DNA of 64,000 nt from Buttiauxella gaviniae ATCC 51604 (lineage in GTDB: Bacteria; Pseudomonadota; Gammaproteobacteria; Enterobacterales; Enterobacteriaceae). The position numbers and the translations under genes are program-made. Numbering within the stretch: position 1 is the first letter of the stretch; the number at the start of each line of letters is the position of its first letter. Below are positions 26,948 to 39,191 of the stretch, piece by piece. The DNA is taken from contig NZ_LXEP01000011.1 in assembly GCF_001654835.1 (NCBI RefSeq), forward strand, positions 1-64,000, read 5' to 3'. The notes beneath the pieces were generated by a model. The model saw nothing but the letters and a program-made list of their open reading frames with translations. It was not told where the DNA came from and did not search any database.

Positions 26948-28321
26948 TCAGCTAATCGCATCGCGTAGCTGTTTCGCGGCTTTTAACGCCATCGCTTGTG
27001 AGGTGAGATTAGTAAAACTCATCAATATTCCCCCTTCCCCTGTTGTCACCATTCGCCAGTCACTTAATGCTTGTACCGCAAGCCCTGCATCGCGAGCTTT
27101 AGCCACCAGAACACGGTCATCACCCTTTACGCGCATCACCAGTTGAATGCCTCCTGCCTGTGGGACGACATCAAACCCCTGTTGTTGCAGAGCATTCTCC
27201 AGCCATACTCTTCGCTCGCTGTAGCACAAACGCATCTTTTTCAGATGCCGCCAGAAATGCCCTTCGCGCAGGAAATCTGCAATGGTTTGTTGAATCAACA
27301 ATGGGGCAGTACATGGCAGGAAATGTGTGTGCTGTGAAAATGCCTCAACCTCCTGTTGCGGCACCACCAGCCAGGCGACGCGTAAAGCGGGAAACAAAGA
27401 TTTACTGAACGTTCCGGCATAGATAACGCGCTGCGGACCATCGAGGCTTTTTATCGGCGGCAGCGGTTTTCCGTGGTAGCGGAACTCACTGTCGTAATCG
27501 TCCTCAATAATCCAGCTATGATTTGTCGCAGCCCAATCAAGCAACTGGCGACGGCGAGTTATGGATAAAGCCACACCCAGCGGGCTTTGATGAGCCGGGG
27601 TCAAAAGTGCAAAACGCGCATCGGGAAAATGGTTAATACCATAATCAATCTGCATCCCTTCACCATCGACCGGCACCGGATGTAATGCCATCCCCGCTTC
27701 TGAAAATACCGGGCGTACATAGCGATAACCGGGATCTTCGAGCCAGACTCCGTCACCAGGTTTGGCAAGCGCATGCACAACTAGCCTCATTGCAGCCTGA
27801 AAACCTGCGGTGATGAAGATCTGCTCCGGGTGGCAGTCGATGCTGCGTGAGAAACGCAAATAATCGGCAATGGCCTGGCGTAATGTCGATTCCCCATTCG
27901 CTTCGGGTAACACTAAATCGTAGCGTGTTTGCAGACGTAAGCGCCGTCCCATAATTCGTGCCCACAATGCGCGCGGGAATGCATCCAGCGCGGGTAAACC
28001 CACCTGGAACGGACGTGGCGTACCTTGCGGTTGGCTGGTTGTCGTCTCGGGGTTATTTGCGCCTTTCGTCACCGACAAGCTGACAAAGGTCCCTGCCTGG
28101 CCACGTCTTTCCAGCCACCCTTGCGCAACCAGCTCCCCGTAGGCATTTTCCACTGTTGCCCGGGCCACCCCAAGTTCCAGCGCCATGGTGCGACTTGACG
28201 GCAAACGGCTTCCGGCAACCAGCTCGCCATCACTGATTGCCTGCTTAAGCTGTCGCGCGATTTGCTGGTAACGCGGTATCGAATGGTGAGCACTCACTAC
28301 GGGTTCAATCGACCTTGCCAT
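26948..28321 (-). CDS. MocR-type transcription factor (GntR wHTH plus aminotransferase-like domain)
   Basis: The 457-residue protein has an N-terminal GntR winged helix (about 14-80: YQQIARQLKQAISDGEL, LPSSRTMALELGVARATVENAYGEL) and a fold-type I PLP-binding domain. The Schiff-base lysine is K307 in YAGTFSKSLFPALR, and DPGYRY and EDDYDSEFRYHG are also present. MocR proteins sense PLP or amino-containing ligands with this domain. The gene diverges from the AhpD-like gene 89 bp away, so it very likely regulates that gene. The effector is unknown. Confidence 0.92.
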   Translation of the reverse strand: MARSIEPVVSAHHSIPRYQQIARQLKQAISDGELVAGSRLPSSRTMALELGVARATVENAYGELVAQGWLERRGQAGTFVSLSVTKGANNPETTTSQPQGTPRPFQVGLPALDAFPRALWARIMGRRLRLQTRYDLVLPEANGESTLRQAIADYLRFSRSIDCHPEQIFITAGFQAAMRLVVHALAKPGDGVWLEDPGYRYVRPVFSEAGMALHPVPVDGEGMQIDYGINHFPDARFALLTPAHQSPLGVALSITRRRQLLDWAATNHSWIIEDDYDSEFRYHGKPLPPIKSLDGPQRVIYAGTFSKSLFPALRVAWLVVPQQEVEAFSQHTHFLPCTAPLLIQQTIADFLREGHFWRHLKKMRLCYSERRVWLENALQQQGFDVVPQAGGIQLVMRVKGDDRVLVAKARDAGLAVQALSDWRMVTTGEGGILMSFTNLTSQAMALKAAKQLRDAIS

Positions 28322-28410
28322 TATGGCCTGCTTTATTAGTTAATTTATGGCTCTCTTTAGTAGTCCATCATAGTGCTAAATTGCCCGTACACCAACACGA
28401 GGATTGCCCC
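28322..28410. promoter_or_regulatory. Divergent promoter region of the MocR and AhpD-like genes
   Basis: 89 bp separate the two start codons. Repeated TTTAGTAGTCCAT / GGCTCTCTTTAG-like sequences near 28345-28372 are candidates for MocR direct-repeat operators. This is inferred from the arrangement only. Confidence 0.45.
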
Positions 28411-28842
28411 ATGATTGAATTACGCCAGCCTTATTACGACCTTTCCCCAGCCGTATTTAAGCCTATGCTTCAGGCACTGAAAGGCCTGGAATCAAGCTCG
28501 CTCGGCTCGACCCTGATTGAACTTGTTTTCCTGCGCGTCTCGCAAATTAACGGCTGCGCCTATTGCCTGGAGATGCACTCAAAAGCACTGCGCAAAGATG
28601 GCGTAGACCAGACCAAGCTAGATGCATTGGCGGGCTGGAAAGTGAGTAATCACTTCAGTGATAAAGAGCGCGCGGCACTGGCCTGGGCCGAAGCAATAAC
28701 CTTAATTACCGAAGGTGGTGCAGAAGATGCAGTGTACCAACCGTTGCTGCAATTCTTCACCGCACAAGAGATTAGCGATCTTACTTTCACTGCAAGCCTG
28801 ATGAATGCGTTCAACCGCCTGGCAATCAGTATGCGTATGTAG
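28411..28842 (+). CDS. AhpD-like carboxymuconolactone decarboxylase-family protein
   Basis: The 143-residue protein contains the AhpD-type redox motif CAYCLEMH (C49, C52, H56) in an alpha-helical fold. Such proteins act as thiol peroxidases or disulfide reductases in oxidative defence. ATG 28411 is chosen because ACGAGG precedes it and the family N-terminus begins there; the upstream in-frame extension is the MocR promoter. It is divergent from the MocR regulator. Confidence 0.93.
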   Translation: MIELRQPYYDLSPAVFKPMLQALKGLESSSLGSTLIELVFLRVSQINGCAYCLEMHSKALRKDGVDQTKLDALAGWKVSNHFSDKERAALAWAEAITLITEGGAEDAVYQPLLQFFTAQEISDLTFTASLMNAFNRLAISMRM

Positions 28843-28851
28843 TTTTTTCTG

Positions 28852-28925
28852 GTCGGATTAGCACAGCGACACCCGACACCCGACACCCGCACAATAGTGG
28901 TGGATTTCGCTAACGCTAATCCACC
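28852..28925. repeat. REP-like palindromic repeat cluster, copy B
   Basis: A diverged GTCGG...CCGAC element (28852-28877, with CCGACAC repeated in tandem) is followed by a second palindrome GGTGGATT ... AATCCACC at 28899-28925. The first resembles copies A and C; the second matches the half-element at 9529. It lies between the AhpD-like gene and nrdH. Confidence 0.7.
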
Positions 28926-28987
28926 CTAAAAATTCTTTTTTGCCCGCAACCTTCCCCGCTCATCACCTTTGCTGTCCTTATCGAAAA

Positions 28988-29034
28988 ATACTATATCTTG
29001 TATGGTTGATTATTTTATTACCCACATCTAGTAT
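28988..29034 (+). promoter_or_regulatory. Pair of NrdR boxes upstream of nrdH
   Basis: ATACTATATCTTGTAT (28988-29003) matches 12 of 16 positions of the ACACTATATATAGTGT NrdR consensus. A weaker partner at 29019-29034 matches 10 of 16. Their spacing is 31 bp, the helical spacing typical of tandem NrdR sites. NrdR represses ribonucleotide reductase genes when dATP is high. Confidence 0.6.
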
Positions 29035-29066
29035 TCATATTCTCAACAACAGAGAGAATAAGAATC

Positions 29067-29303
29067 ATGCGCATTATCATATACACTCGAAATGACTGTG
29101 TTCAGTGCCACGCAACTAAACGCGCCATCGAAAGCCGTGGGTTCACTTACGAACTGATTAATCTCGATTTAACCCCGGAAGCCGCCGACGAATTACGCGC
29201 CCTTGGTTTTCGCCAGTTGCCGGTTGTGGTCACAGAACAAGAGAGCTGGAGCGGATTCCGGCCGGATATGATCAACCGTCTGCGCAACCTGGCGACTGCA
29301 TGA
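29067..29303 (+). CDS. nrdH: NrdH glutaredoxin-like electron donor
   Basis: The 78-residue protein has the redox motif CVQC (C11-C14) and the family WSGFRPDMI tail. It passes electrons, usually from thioredoxin reductase, to the class Ib reductase NrdEF. It is first in nrdHIEF and overlaps nrdI by 4 bp. Confidence 0.96.
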   Translation: MRIIIYTRNDCVQCHATKRAIESRGFTYELINLDLTPEAADELRALGFRQLPVVVTEQESWSGFRPDMINRLRNLATA

Positions 29304-29710
29304 GTCATCTCGTCTACTTCTCCAGCACCTCGGAAAATACTCTGCGTTTTGTCGAACGCCTGGAATTACCCGCGCTGCGCATTCCGCTGGATTTCAAACA
29401 GCGGCTGATTGTTCCAGAGCCTTATATTTTGATAGTGCCAAGCTACGGCGGTGGCGGAATTGCCGGCGCCGTACCGGCCCAGGTCATTCGTTTTTTAAAT
29501 AATCCGACGAATCACTCGTTACTGCGCGGTGTGATTGCCAGCGGTAATCGTAATTTCGGCGAAGGATTTTGCCGGGCGGGCGACGTGATAGCCCAGAAAT
29601 GCCAGGTACCGTATCTCTATCGTTTTGAGTTACTCGGCACCGAGCAAGATATTGAAAACGTGCGTAAGGGAGTCAAAGAATTTTGGCAACGACAGAAGCT
29701 ATCAGCGTAA
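29300..29710 (+). CDS. nrdI: NrdI flavodoxin-like maturase
   Basis: The 136-residue flavoprotein ([14 protein letters not shown] phosphate loop, [28 protein letters not shown]) supplies the oxidant that forms the dimanganese-tyrosyl cofactor of NrdF. It starts at an ATGA overlap with nrdH and overlaps nrdE by 28 bp. Confidence 0.96.
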   Translation: MSHLVYFSSTSENTLRFVERLELPALRIPLDFKQRLIVPEPYILIVPSYGGGGIAGAVPAQVIRFLNNPTNHSLLRGVIASGNRNFGEGFCRAGDVIAQKCQVPYLYRFELLGTEQDIENVRKGVKEFWQRQKLSA

Positions 29711-31830
29711 TGGCGACGGAAAGCGCGGATTATCACGCACTCAACGCCATGTTGAATCTTTATGATTCCGAAGGCCATATCCAGTTTGAGAAAGATAAGC
29801 TGGCGGTAGAGCAATTCCATAAACAACATGTGCTACCCCGTTCGCGCCAGTTTCCCCACCAGCAAGCTCGCCTCGACTATCTTGTGGCTGAAGGTTATTA
29901 CGACAATGCCGTGCTACAACGCTATGACAGTCGTTTTGTCGTCACGTTGTTTGAGAAGGCGCTGAACAGTGGTTTCCAGTTCCAGACATTTCTCGGCGCC
30001 TGGAAGTATTACACCAGCTACACCCTGAAATCTTACGACGGTAAAGAGTATCTGGAACATTTCCCGGACCGTGTGTGCATGGTGGCGTTAACACTGGCGC
30101 AGGGTAACGAAAACCTCGCCATGCAATTGATGGATGAGATGCTCAGCGGCCGATTCCAGCCTGCCACGCCCACTTTTCTGAACTGCGGGAAAATGCAGCG
30201 CGGCGAACTGGTGTCCTGCTTCTTGCTGCGAATTGAAGACAATATGGAGTCGATTGGCCGCGCGGTAAATTCCGCATTGCAGCTTTCGAAACGTGGCGGT
30301 GGCGTAGCTTTCCTGCTCTCCAATTTGCGTGAAGTTGGCGCGCCGATTAAACGCATCGAAAACCAGTCGTCCGGTGTTATTCCAGTGATGAAAATGCTGG
30401 AAGATGCGTTTTCGTACGCCAACCAGCTCGGTGCGCGCCAGGGCGCGGGCGCGGTTTATCTTCACGCCCATCATCCCGATATTTTGCGTTTTCTCGACAC
30501 CAAGCGCGAAAATGCTGATGAAAAAATTCGCATCAAATCGCTCTCGCTTGGCGTGGTGATCCCGGATATCACTTTCCAGTTGGCGAAAGATAACCAGCCG
30601 ATGGCGTTATTCTCGCCTTATGATGTCGAGCGTATTTACGGCAAGCCATTTGGTGATATTGCCGTCAGCGAACTTTACGAAGAAATGCTGTCGGACGAGC
30701 GTATTCGCAAAACCTTTATTAATGCGCGTGATTTCTTCCAGACACTGGCCGAGATCCAGTTTGAGTCTGGTTACCCGTACATCATGTTTGAAGACACGGT
30801 AAATCGCGCCAACCCGATTGCCGGGCGTATTAATATGAGCAACCTGTGTTCAGAGATCTTGCAGGTTAATAGCCCTTCTACTTACGACGAAAACCTCGAT
30901 TACCAACAAACAGGTAAAGATATTTCCTGCAATCTCGGCTCACTGAATATCGCCCATACCATGGATTCCCCCGATTTTGGCGAGACTATCGAAGTCGCAA
31001 TTCGCGGGCTAACAGCGGTTTCCGATATGAGCCACATTCGCTCAGTACCGTCGATTGAAGCAGGAAACGCCGCGTCACACGCCATCGGCCTCGGCCAAAT
31101 GAATCTCCATGGTTATCTGGCGCGTGAAGGTATTCCTTACGGCTCGCCAGAAGGTCTGGATTTTACCAATTTCTATTTTTATACCGTGACCTGGCATGCA
31201 GTTCGCACATCAAATTTACTGGCACGAGAACGCAAACAGCGCTTCGCAGGTTTCGAGCAATCAAGTTATGCGAATGGCGAATATTTCCGCCAATATCTGC
31301 AAGAAAGCTGGCAGCCAAAAACCGAGAAGGTGCGCGCGTTATTTGCCAAAGCCGGGGTCGCTATTCCCAGCCGCGAAGAGTGGCAACAGTTGCGTGACGA
31401 CGTGATGGAATACGGCCTGTATAACCAGAATTTGCAGGCTGTCCCACCGACGGGTTCGATCTCTTATATCAACCACGCAACATCAAGCATCCACCCGATA
31501 GTCTCACGTATCGAGATTCGCAAAGAAGGCAAAATCGGTCGTGTTTATTATCCGGCTCCGTTTATGACTAACGACAACCTGGAGTTTTACCAGGATGCCT
31601 ACGATATCGGCCCGGAAAAAATTATCGACACCTATGCGCAAGCCACTCGCCACGTTGATCAAGGTTTATCGCTGACACTGTTTTTCCGCGATACCGCCAC
31701 CACTCGTGACATTAATAAAGCGCAGATTTATGCCTGGAAAAAAGGCATCAAGACGCTCTACTACATTCGCTTGCGCCAGATGGCACTGGATGGAACGGAG
31801 GTGCAGGGCTGTGTGTCCTGCGCTTTATAA
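29683..31830 (+). CDS. nrdE: Class Ib ribonucleotide reductase, large subunit
   Basis: The 715-residue catalytic subunit reduces ribonucleoside diphosphates. It matches E. coli NrdE throughout, including [26 protein letters not shown] with the first redox Cys, NMSNLCSEI with the thiyl-radical Cys, and the C-terminal CVSCAL redox pair. A TTG start at 29683 is chosen because translation from it gives MATTEAIS..., aligned with E. coli NrdE. An ATG at 29710 is the alternative. The beginning lies within nrdI. Confidence 0.96.
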   Translation: MATTEAISVMATESADYHALNAMLNLYDSEGHIQFEKDKLAVEQFHKQHVLPRSRQFPHQQARLDYLVAEGYYDNAVLQRYDSRFVVTLFEKALNSGFQFQTFLGAWKYYTSYTLKSYDGKEYLEHFPDRVCMVALTLAQGNENLAMQLMDEMLSGRFQPATPTFLNCGKMQRGELVSCFLLRIEDNMESIGRAVNSALQLSKRGGGVAFLLSNLREVGAPIKRIENQSSGVIPVMKMLEDAFSYANQLGARQGAGAVYLHAHHPDILRFLDTKRENADEKIRIKSLSLGVVIPDITFQLAKDNQPMALFSPYDVERIYGKPFGDIAVSELYEEMLSDERIRKTFINARDFFQTLAEIQFESGYPYIMFEDTVNRANPIAGRINMSNLCSEILQVNSPSTYDENLDYQQTGKDISCNLGSLNIAHTMDSPDFGETIEVAIRGLTAVSDMSHIRSVPSIEAGNAASHAIGLGQMNLHGYLAREGIPYGSPEGLDFTNFYFYTVTWHAVRTSNLLARERKQRFAGFEQSSYANGEYFRQYLQESWQPKTEKVRALFAKAGVAIPSREEWQQLRDDVMEYGLYNQNLQAVPPTGSISYINHATSSIHPIVSRIEIRKEGKIGRVYYPAPFMTNDNLEFYQDAYDIGPEKIIDTYAQATRHVDQGLSLTLFFRDTATTRDINKAQIYAWKKGIKTLYYIRLRQMALDGTEVQGCVSCAL

Positions 31831-32802
<972 letters not shown>

Positions 32803-33235
32803 AAACAGCCGCAGGTGCGTTGACTGCACCCGCGCCCCCCTGTCACATAGTTATCTATGCTCCTGGGGACTTGCGGCTTTGTCGCCTTTCTGCAACGCGA
32901 ATTATTTTGGTTTCTTATTGTAAATTAAGCCAAATAAACCGCACATTTCTGGCGTTGATATTTTCAGTCAACACTACAAAATCGCTGTTTACATTTCCGC
33001 CTGAATATCACGCTATTCAGGCAAATTTCGCCTTCGCTTACAAAAAATATCATCTTTCTCTGATTTGCTCTCAGCCCTTTACTTATGGGAAATTCTGCCC
33101 ACTCAAGCCGCGCGGATATTGGATATATCAGAAATCGAGGGTTGTCTCAGATTCTGAGTATGTTAGGGTATATGCAGTGAATATTTCCATCAGGAATTGT
33201 GTATAAATATATAAATACAGGAATAACTTTATTGC
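32803..33235. other. 433-bp nrdF-proV spacer (proU control region)
   Basis: Holds a GC-rich hairpin just after nrdF (about 32808-32831) without a T-run, a long AT-rich stretch typical of the H-NS-silenced proU region, and the P2 promoter near its end. A 128-codon frame here has no coding support. Confidence 0.7.
33142..33169 (+). promoter_or_regulatory. proU P2 osmoregulated promoter
   Basis: TTGTCT and TAGGGT are separated by 16 bp, followed by a start site about 60 bp before proV. E. coli proU P2 has TTGCCT, the same 16-bp spacing, the same TAGGGT and a near-identical spacer (CAGATTCT.AGTATGT). It is induced by high osmolarity. Confidence 0.85.
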
Positions 33236-34435
33236 ATGGCAATTAAACTTGAAGTGAAGAATTTATATAAGGTATTTGGTGAGCACCCACAGCGCGCATT
33301 TAAATATATTGAAAAGGGTATTTCAAAAGCCGAATTACTGGAAAAAACAGGGCTGTCGCTTGGCGTAAAAGACGCCAGTCTGGCAATTGAAGAAGGCGAG
33401 ATTTTTGTCATCATGGGGTTATCGGGTTCCGGTAAATCCACCATGGTTCGCCTTCTCAATCGCCTGATTGAACCAACCCGTGGGCAGGTACTGATTGATG
33501 GTGTAGACATCGCTAAGATATCAGACGCACAACTGCGTGAAGTGCGTAAGAGCAAGATCTCAATGGTATTCCAGTCATTTGCTCTGATGCCCCATATGAC
33601 GGTGTTAAATAACACTGCTTTCGGCATGGAATTAGCGGGAATTCCGTTAAAAGAACGTCAGGAAAAAGCTCTTGATGCATTGCGTCAGGTAGGGCTTGAA
33701 AATTATTCCCACGCTTATCCTGATGAGCTTTCTGGCGGTATGCGTCAACGTGTTGGTTTAGCCCGCGCATTGGCAATTAATCCAGATATATTATTGATGG
33801 ATGAAGCCTTCTCCGCACTCGATCCATTAATTCGTACTGAAATGCAGGATGAATTAATTAAATTGCAGGCTAAACACCAACGTACCATTGTATTTATCTC
33901 CCACGATTTAGATGAAGCAATGCGTATTGGCGACCGAATTGCCATTATGCAAGGTGGTGAAGTAATACAGGTCGGCACACCGGATGAAATTCTCAATAAT
34001 CCGGCAAATGATTATGTACGCACCTTCTTCCGAGGTGTGGATATTAGTCAGGTATTTAGCGCCAAAGATATTGCCCGCCGAAGCCCTGCTGGCCTGCTGC
34101 GTAAAACCGCCGGTTTTGGCCCTCGTTCTGCGCTGAAATTGCTGCAAGACGAAGATCGTGAATTCGGTTATGTCATCGAACGCGGGCAAAAATTCCTCGG
34201 TATTGTATCGACTGACTCACTGAAAGCGGCGTTGGCTGCTGGTCAGGGTCTGGATAATGCTTACCTCGAATCTCCGGCGGCAGTTTCCGCTGATACGTCA
34301 CTAAGCGATCTGCTCACCCATGTAGGCCAGGCTCCGTGCGCGGTTCCAGTCATAGGTGAAGAGAGTCAGTACGTGGGTATCATCTCAAAAGGGGTGCTGC
34401 TCCAGGCGTTAGATCGTGAGGGGGTAAGTCAATGA
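33236..34435 (+). CDS. proV: Glycine betaine/proline ABC transporter ATPase
   Basis: The 399-residue ATPase has Walker [10 protein letters not shown] (61-69), signature LSGGMRQR from 165, Walker [14 protein letters not shown] near 183 and two C-terminal CBS domains (about 275-399) that sense ionic strength in this family. It energises osmoprotectant uptake by ProW and ProX. It overlaps proW by 4 bp. Confidence 0.97.
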   Translation: MAIKLEVKNLYKVFGEHPQRAFKYIEKGISKAELLEKTGLSLGVKDASLAIEEGEIFVIMGLSGSGKSTMVRLLNRLIEPTRGQVLIDGVDIAKISDAQLREVRKSKISMVFQSFALMPHMTVLNNTAFGMELAGIPLKERQEKALDALRQVGLENYSHAYPDELSGGMRQRVGLARALAINPDILLMDEAFSALDPLIRTEMQDELIKLQAKHQRTIVFISHDLDEAMRIGDRIAIMQGGEVIQVGTPDEILNNPANDYVRTFFRGVDISQVFSAKDIARRSPAGLLRKTAGFGPRSALKLLQDEDREFGYVIERGQKFLGIVSTDSLKAALAAGQGLDNAYLESPAAVSADTSLSDLLTHVGQAPCAVPVIGEESQYVGIISKGVLLQALDREGVSQ

Positions 34436-35511
34436 GTGAAGCAAATCCGTGGGATACCGGCAGTGCGGCTGCCGACACAACAACCAACCATGCCGCTGCA
34501 ACTGCTGATGCGTGGGGAAGCCAGGCGGCATCCACGCCTGCGGCAAGTGGCAGTGCAGACTGGCTGAATTCAGCTCCTGCGCCACAGCCAGAACATTTTA
34601 ACATTCTGGATCCGTTCCATAAGACGCTGATCCCACTCGATAGCTGGGTAACTCACGGCATCGACTGGGTGGTGACACACTTCCGCCCGGTGTTTCAGGG
34701 CATTCGCGTGCCGGTGGATTATATCCTCAGTGGCTTCCAGCACTTCTTGCTGGGGATGCCAGCACCGGTTGCCATCATTCTGTTTGCGCTGATTGCCTGG
34801 CAGATGTCGAGCCTGGGAATGGGTATCGCAACGTTGATTTCGCTGGTAGCGATTGGCGCGATTGGTGCCTGGTCACAAGCTATGGTGACGCTGGCGCTGG
34901 TACTGACGGCCCTGATGTTCTGCATGATAATCGGCCTGCCGCTGGGGATTTGGCTGGCACGCAGCGAACGGGCAGCAAAAATAATTCGCCCCCTATTGGA
35001 TGCGATGCAAACCACTCCAGCGTTTGTTTATCTGGTGCCAATCGTAATGCTGTTCGGTATCGGTAACGTGCCAGGTGTGGTAGTGACGATTATCTTTGCC
35101 CTGCCACCAATTGTGCGCCTGACGATTCTGGGTATTAAGCAGGTGCCGGAAGATCTAATTGAAGCCTCGCGTTCTTTTGGCGCAAGCCCGCGCCAGATGT
35201 TGTTCAAGGTTCAGTTACCGCTGGCGATGCCGACCATTATGGCGGGCGTTAACCAGACACTGATGCTGGCACTTTCGATGGTGGTTATCGCCTCGATGAT
35301 TGCCGTTGGTGGCCTGGGCCAGATGGTTCTGCGCGGTATTGGCCGCCTCGATATGGGTCTTGCGACCGTCGGCGGCGTCGGCATTGTCATTCTTGCCATT
35401 ATTCTCGACCGCTTAACTCAGTCCATTGGCCGCGATTCGCGCAGCCGTGGCAACCGCCGCTGGTTCAATACCGGCCCAATTGGTCTCTTGACCCGTCCCT
35501 TCATTAAATAA
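34432..35511 (+). CDS. proW: Glycine betaine/proline ABC transporter permease
   Basis: The 359-residue inner-membrane permease has the unusually long N-terminal tail typical of ProW (about 95 residues, Ala-rich and hydrophilic) before its membrane helices. The EAA loop reads [29 protein letters not shown] near residue 242. It starts at the ATGA overlap with proV. Confidence 0.97.
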   Translation: MSEANPWDTGSAAADTTTNHAAATADAWGSQAASTPAASGSADWLNSAPAPQPEHFNILDPFHKTLIPLDSWVTHGIDWVVTHFRPVFQGIRVPVDYILSGFQHFLLGMPAPVAIILFALIAWQMSSLGMGIATLISLVAIGAIGAWSQAMVTLALVLTALMFCMIIGLPLGIWLARSERAAKIIRPLLDAMQTTPAFVYLVPIVMLFGIGNVPGVVVTIIFALPPIVRLTILGIKQVPEDLIEASRSFGASPRQMLFKVQLPLAMPTIMAGVNQTLMLALSMVVIASMIAVGGLGQMVLRGIGRLDMGLATVGGVGIVILAIILDRLTQSIGRDSRSRGNRRWFNTGPIGLLTRPFIK

Positions 35512-35566
35512 GCCTGTGGCGGCATGCGTGCCGCCTCATGCCCCATCACCAAAAATAGGAATAACG

Positions 35567-36559
35567 ATGCGACACACGACTCTTTTCGCGACAGCTCTTG
35601 CCACACTCGTTACCACCAGCACTTTTGCCGCTGACTTGCCGGGTAAAGGCATTACGGTTCAGCCAATTCAAAGCACCATTTCTGAAGAATCCTTCCAGAC
35701 ACAGCTTGTCAGCCGTGCCCTTGAAAAACTGGGTTACACCGTAAATACGGCAAGCGAAGTGGATTACAACGTGGGTTACACCTCGATTGCCTCTGGCGAT
35801 GCCACATTTACCGCAGTGAACTGGCAGCCACTGCATGACGATATGTATGCCGCTGCGGGTGGCAGTAACAAGTTTTATCGCGAAGGCACGTATGTGACCG
35901 GCGCGGCGCAGGGTTATCTCATCGATAAAAAGACCGCAGATAAATACCACATCACCAACGTTGAGCAGCTAAAAGATCCGAAGATTGCCAAACTGTTCGA
36001 CAGCAACAACGATGGCAAAGCCGACATGATGGGTTGTACGCCGGGTTGGGGTTGTGAAGCGGTGATTAACCATCAGAACGAAGCCTATAAGCTGGCCGAT
36101 ACGGTAACGGTTAGCCACGGTAATTATTCAGCGATGATGGCGGATACCATTGCACGTTATAAAGAAGGCAAACCGGTGCTGTATTACACCTGGACGCCAT
36201 ACTGGGTGAGCGATGTGCTCAAACCTGGGAAAGATGTGGTGTGGTTGCAGGTGCCGTTCTCGTCCTTGCCGGGTGAGCAAAAGAATATCGACACCAAACT
36301 GCCGAATGGCGCGAACTATGGTTTCCCAGTGAACACCATGCATATCGTGGCAAACAAAGCCTGGGCCGAGAAAAACCCGCAGGCAGCGAAACTGTTTAGC
36401 CTGATGAAACTGCCACTGGCGGATATCAATGCCGAGAATGCGATGATGCATAACGGTAAATCCTCAGAAGCAGATATTCAGGGCCACGTTGATGGCTGGA
36501 TTAAAGCACACCAGGCGCAGTTTGATGGCTGGGTGAAAGAAGCTTTAGCCGCTAAGTAA
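35567..36559 (+). CDS. proX: Glycine betaine/proline-binding periplasmic protein
   Basis: With ATG 35567 the protein has 330 residues, the E. coli ProX length, and a signal peptide (MRHTTLF...TSTFA). The substrate cage tryptophans are in conserved contexts ([29 protein letters not shown]). TAGGAATAA precedes the start; upstream in-frame codons lack a signal sequence. It delivers betaine to ProVW. Confidence 0.97.
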   Translation: MRHTTLFATALATLVTTSTFAADLPGKGITVQPIQSTISEESFQTQLVSRALEKLGYTVNTASEVDYNVGYTSIASGDATFTAVNWQPLHDDMYAAAGGSNKFYREGTYVTGAAQGYLIDKKTADKYHITNVEQLKDPKIAKLFDSNNDGKADMMGCTPGWGCEAVINHQNEAYKLADTVTVSHGNYSAMMADTIARYKEGKPVLYYTWTPYWVSDVLKPGKDVVWLQVPFSSLPGEQKNIDTKLPNGANYGFPVNTMHIVANKAWAEKNPQAAKLFSLMKLPLADINAENAMMHNGKSSEADIQGHVDGWIKAHQAQFDGWVKEALAAK

Positions 36560-36583
36560 GCCTTTGTATTAATCTGAGACCGG

Positions 36584-36635
36584 CCTTCTCTTCAGGAGAA
36601 GGTGAAAACCTAACCCTCTCCTGCCTGGAGAGGGT
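36584..36635. repeat. Twin hairpin intergenic repeat after proX
   Basis: Two adjacent palindromes, CCTTCTC-TTCAG-GAGAAGG and ACCCTCTC-CTGCCTG-GAGAGGGT. Elements with a CCCTCTCC...GGAGAGGG core are scattered between genes in many enterobacteria. It could also protect or end the proVWX transcript. Confidence 0.6.
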
Positions 36636-36727
36636 ATTCCTACCAAAACAAACCGCACAATCCGACTCCTGCTTACGTTAATTTTCGTTATTATTCCCGC
36701 ACCATCATCGCAAGTTGAAGAATAACA

Positions 36728-37903
36728 ATGAAAAATACCCCCCCTGGACTTAGCCCCGCGCTTATCGTCCTGATGTCTATTGCCACGGGTTTGGCCGTTG
36801 CCAGTAACTACTACGCGCAACCGCTACTCGATACCATCGCTAATGCGTTTTCCCTTTCGATTAACCAGGCCGGATTTATTGTAACCGCCGCACAACTGGG
36901 TTATGCCGCAGGTTTGTTGTTGCTGGTGCCACTAGGCGATATGTTCGAGCGCCGCGGGTTAATTGTCTTTATGACGCTGCTTGCCGCAGGCGGCATGGTG
37001 ATTGTCGCGCTGAGCCAGACGTTATGGATGATGATTCTTGGCACTGCACTCACCGGCTTGTTCTCGGTCGTTGCACAAATTCTGGTGCCGCTTGCAGCAA
37101 CGCTTGCTGAACCTGCAAAGCGCGGCAAAGTGGTTGGCACGATTATGAGTGGCCTGCTGCTCGGTATTTTGCTTGCACGTACAGTTGCCGGGCTGCTGGC
37201 AAGTCTTGGTGGCTGGCGTACCGTTTACTGGGTTGCCAGTGTGCTCATGGTTTTGATGGCTTTAGCCCTGTGGCGCGGCTTGCCGAAAGTGAAGACTGAA
37301 ACTCATCTGAATTATCCGCAGTTACTGTCCTCTGTATTCGGCTTGTTTATCAAAAACCCTCTATTGCGTACTCGCGCATTATTGGGCTGCCTGACGTTTG
37401 CCAACTTCAGTATCCTCTGGACATCAATGGCATTTCTGCTGGCATCGCCGCCATTTAACTTCTCGGATGGGATGATTGGCCTGTTTGGCCTCGCGGGTGC
37501 AGCGGGTGCGCTGGGTGCACGTCCGGCGGGTGGATTTGCAGATAAAGGTAAAGCACATCTCACCACAACCATTGGGCTGGTGCTGCTGCTGCTGTCGTGG
37601 ATTGCGACCGCAATGGGGCAGTATTCAGTCATCGCGCTAATCATTGGCATTCTGGTGCTGGATTTAACGGTTCAGGGTGTGCATATCACTAACCAAACCG
37701 TTATCTATCGCATGATGCCGGATGCACGAAATCGCTTAACCGCCGGTTACATGACCAGCTACTTTATTGGTGGCGCCGCAGGTTCAGTCATTTCTGCCAG
37801 TGCATATCAACATGCTGGATGGAATGGCGTTTGCGCAGCAGGTGCCATCATCGCCCTACTAAATTTAGTAGTGTGGTGGCGTGGCTATCACCGTCAGCCG
37901 TGA
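36728..37903 (+). CDS. ygaY: YgaY-type MFS transporter, intact
   Basis: The 391-residue, 12-helix major facilitator protein has the typical GDMFERRGLIVFMTLLAAG cytoplasmic loop after helix 2 and a second-half GFADKGKAHLTTT loop. It occupies the place of ygaY, which is a pseudogene in E. coli K-12; here it is full-length. The substrate is unknown; relatives export drugs or sugars. Start ATG 36728 follows AAGAAT, a weak site. Confidence 0.9.
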   Translation: MKNTPPGLSPALIVLMSIATGLAVASNYYAQPLLDTIANAFSLSINQAGFIVTAAQLGYAAGLLLLVPLGDMFERRGLIVFMTLLAAGGMVIVALSQTLWMMILGTALTGLFSVVAQILVPLAATLAEPAKRGKVVGTIMSGLLLGILLARTVAGLLASLGGWRTVYWVASVLMVLMALALWRGLPKVKTETHLNYPQLLSSVFGLFIKNPLLRTRALLGCLTFANFSILWTSMAFLLASPPFNFSDGMIGLFGLAGAAGALGARPAGGFADKGKAHLTTTIGLVLLLLSWIATAMGQYSVIALIIGILVLDLTVQGVHITNQTVIYRMMPDARNRLTAGYMTSYFIGGAAGSVISASAYQHAGWNGVCAAGAIIALLNLVVWWRGYHRQP

Positions 37904-38027
37904 TGGCTCTAATCCTTTACATTCCCCTTGAATAATTTGGGGTATTAAGGGTCGTACCAGTCTGTTAAGGTTATCCCTGTTTGTTCATTCGAGTGACATT
38001 AACGTCAGAAATAGATAAATAGTTAAT

Positions 38028-38768
38028 ATGGATAGTCCTGCGACAGATCACTTAAATACTAACCAAAATGATGCTACCTGGGTTGAAGGGCTGAAAGACA
38101 GTTTACCGATTGTCATCAGTTATATCCCGGTAGCATTCGCGTTTGGGCTGAATGCCACAAAGCTAGGATTTACCCCATTCGAAAGTCTATTTTTCTCCTG
38201 CATTATTTATGCAGGCGCTAGCCAGTTTGTTATTACCGCATTGCTGGCTGCGGGTAGCTCGCTATGGGTGGCAGCATTAACAGTAATGGCAATGGATGTG
38301 CGCCACGTCTTATACGGCCCTTCCCTGCGCCAACGAATCACTCACCAGTTAAGTAAACCTAAAACCGCGATTTGGGCCTTTGGCCTGACCGACGAAGTGT
38401 TTGCTGCCGCAACAGCAAAACTGGTCCGTGATAATCGTCGCTGGAGCGAAAACTGGATGATCGGTATCGCATTCAGCTCCTGGTTTTCATGGATTCTGGG
38501 TACAGCGCTGGGTTCCTGGTCCGGAAATGGCTTGCTGGATAACTTCCCGGCAGTAGAAGCAGCGCTAGGTTTTATGCTGCCAGCCCTATTTCTGAGCTTC
38601 TTGCTGGCGTCATTCCAGCGTAAGCAATCCTGGATCGTGACCGCATCGCTTGCTGGTGCACTATTGGGCGTCACGCTGATTTCGATTCCTGCTGCGATTT
38701 TTGCAGGCATTGCGTGTGGATGCCTGGCGGCGTTAGTGCAGGCGTTTTATCAAGGAGAACCGGGATGA
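38028..38768 (+). CDS. ygaZ: L-valine exporter large subunit (AzlC family)
   Basis: The 246-residue membrane protein matches the AzlC family ([45 protein letters not shown]). With YgaH it exports branched-chain amino acids. It is translationally coupled to ygaH by an ATGA overlap. Confidence 0.95.
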   Translation: MDSPATDHLNTNQNDATWVEGLKDSLPIVISYIPVAFAFGLNATKLGFTPFESLFFSCIIYAGASQFVITALLAAGSSLWVAALTVMAMDVRHVLYGPSLRQRITHQLSKPKTAIWAFGLTDEVFAAATAKLVRDNRRWSENWMIGIAFSSWFSWILGTALGSWSGNGLLDNFPAVEAALGFMLPALFLSFLLASFQRKQSWIVTASLAGALLGVTLISIPAAIFAGIACGCLAALVQAFYQGEPG

Positions 38769-39106
38769 GTACACAAGTACTTTTGCTGGGTCTGCTGGTC
38801 GGGCTTGCGAACTACCTGTTCCGTTATTTGCCTCTGCGAATCAGGGCAAATTCGACACGTCCATCCAAACTTGGTGCGACAGGCGTGCTGCTAGATAGTA
38901 TTGGCATTGCATCAATTTGCGCCCTGCTGGTGGTCTCAAGTGTGCCTGAGATCATGCACGATGCGCAGCGTCTGGTCCCAACGCTTATGGGCTTTATCAT
39001 TCTCGGGCTGAGCTTTTATAAAACTCGCAGCATTATTATCCCGACGTTATTAAGTGCTCTGGGTTATGGATTAACCTGGAAACTCATGATGGTGATCGCC
39101 GTCTGA
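38765..39106 (+). CDS. ygaH: L-valine exporter small subunit (AzlD family)
   Basis: The 113-residue membrane protein ([38 protein letters not shown]) is the AzlD partner of YgaZ. ATG 38765 is chosen because it overlaps the ygaZ stop and GGAGAACC precedes it; the longer frame starts inside ygaZ without a site. Confidence 0.94.
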   Translation: MSTQVLLLGLLVGLANYLFRYLPLRIRANSTRPSKLGATGVLLDSIGIASICALLVVSSVPEIMHDAQRLVPTLMGFIILGLSFYKTRSIIIPTLLSALGYGLTWKLMMVIAV

Positions 39107-39191
39107 CGATTAAAAAACGTATAAACAATACATTTACTTTATTTGTCACCATCGTTATTATATCGACCGCAACTAATGAGGTTATGCCAAA

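Noticed and set aside
32820-33206. 128-codon plus-strand frame upstream of proV
   Set aside because: It overlaps the proU P2 promoter and AT-rich control region, with no coding features or ribosome-binding site.
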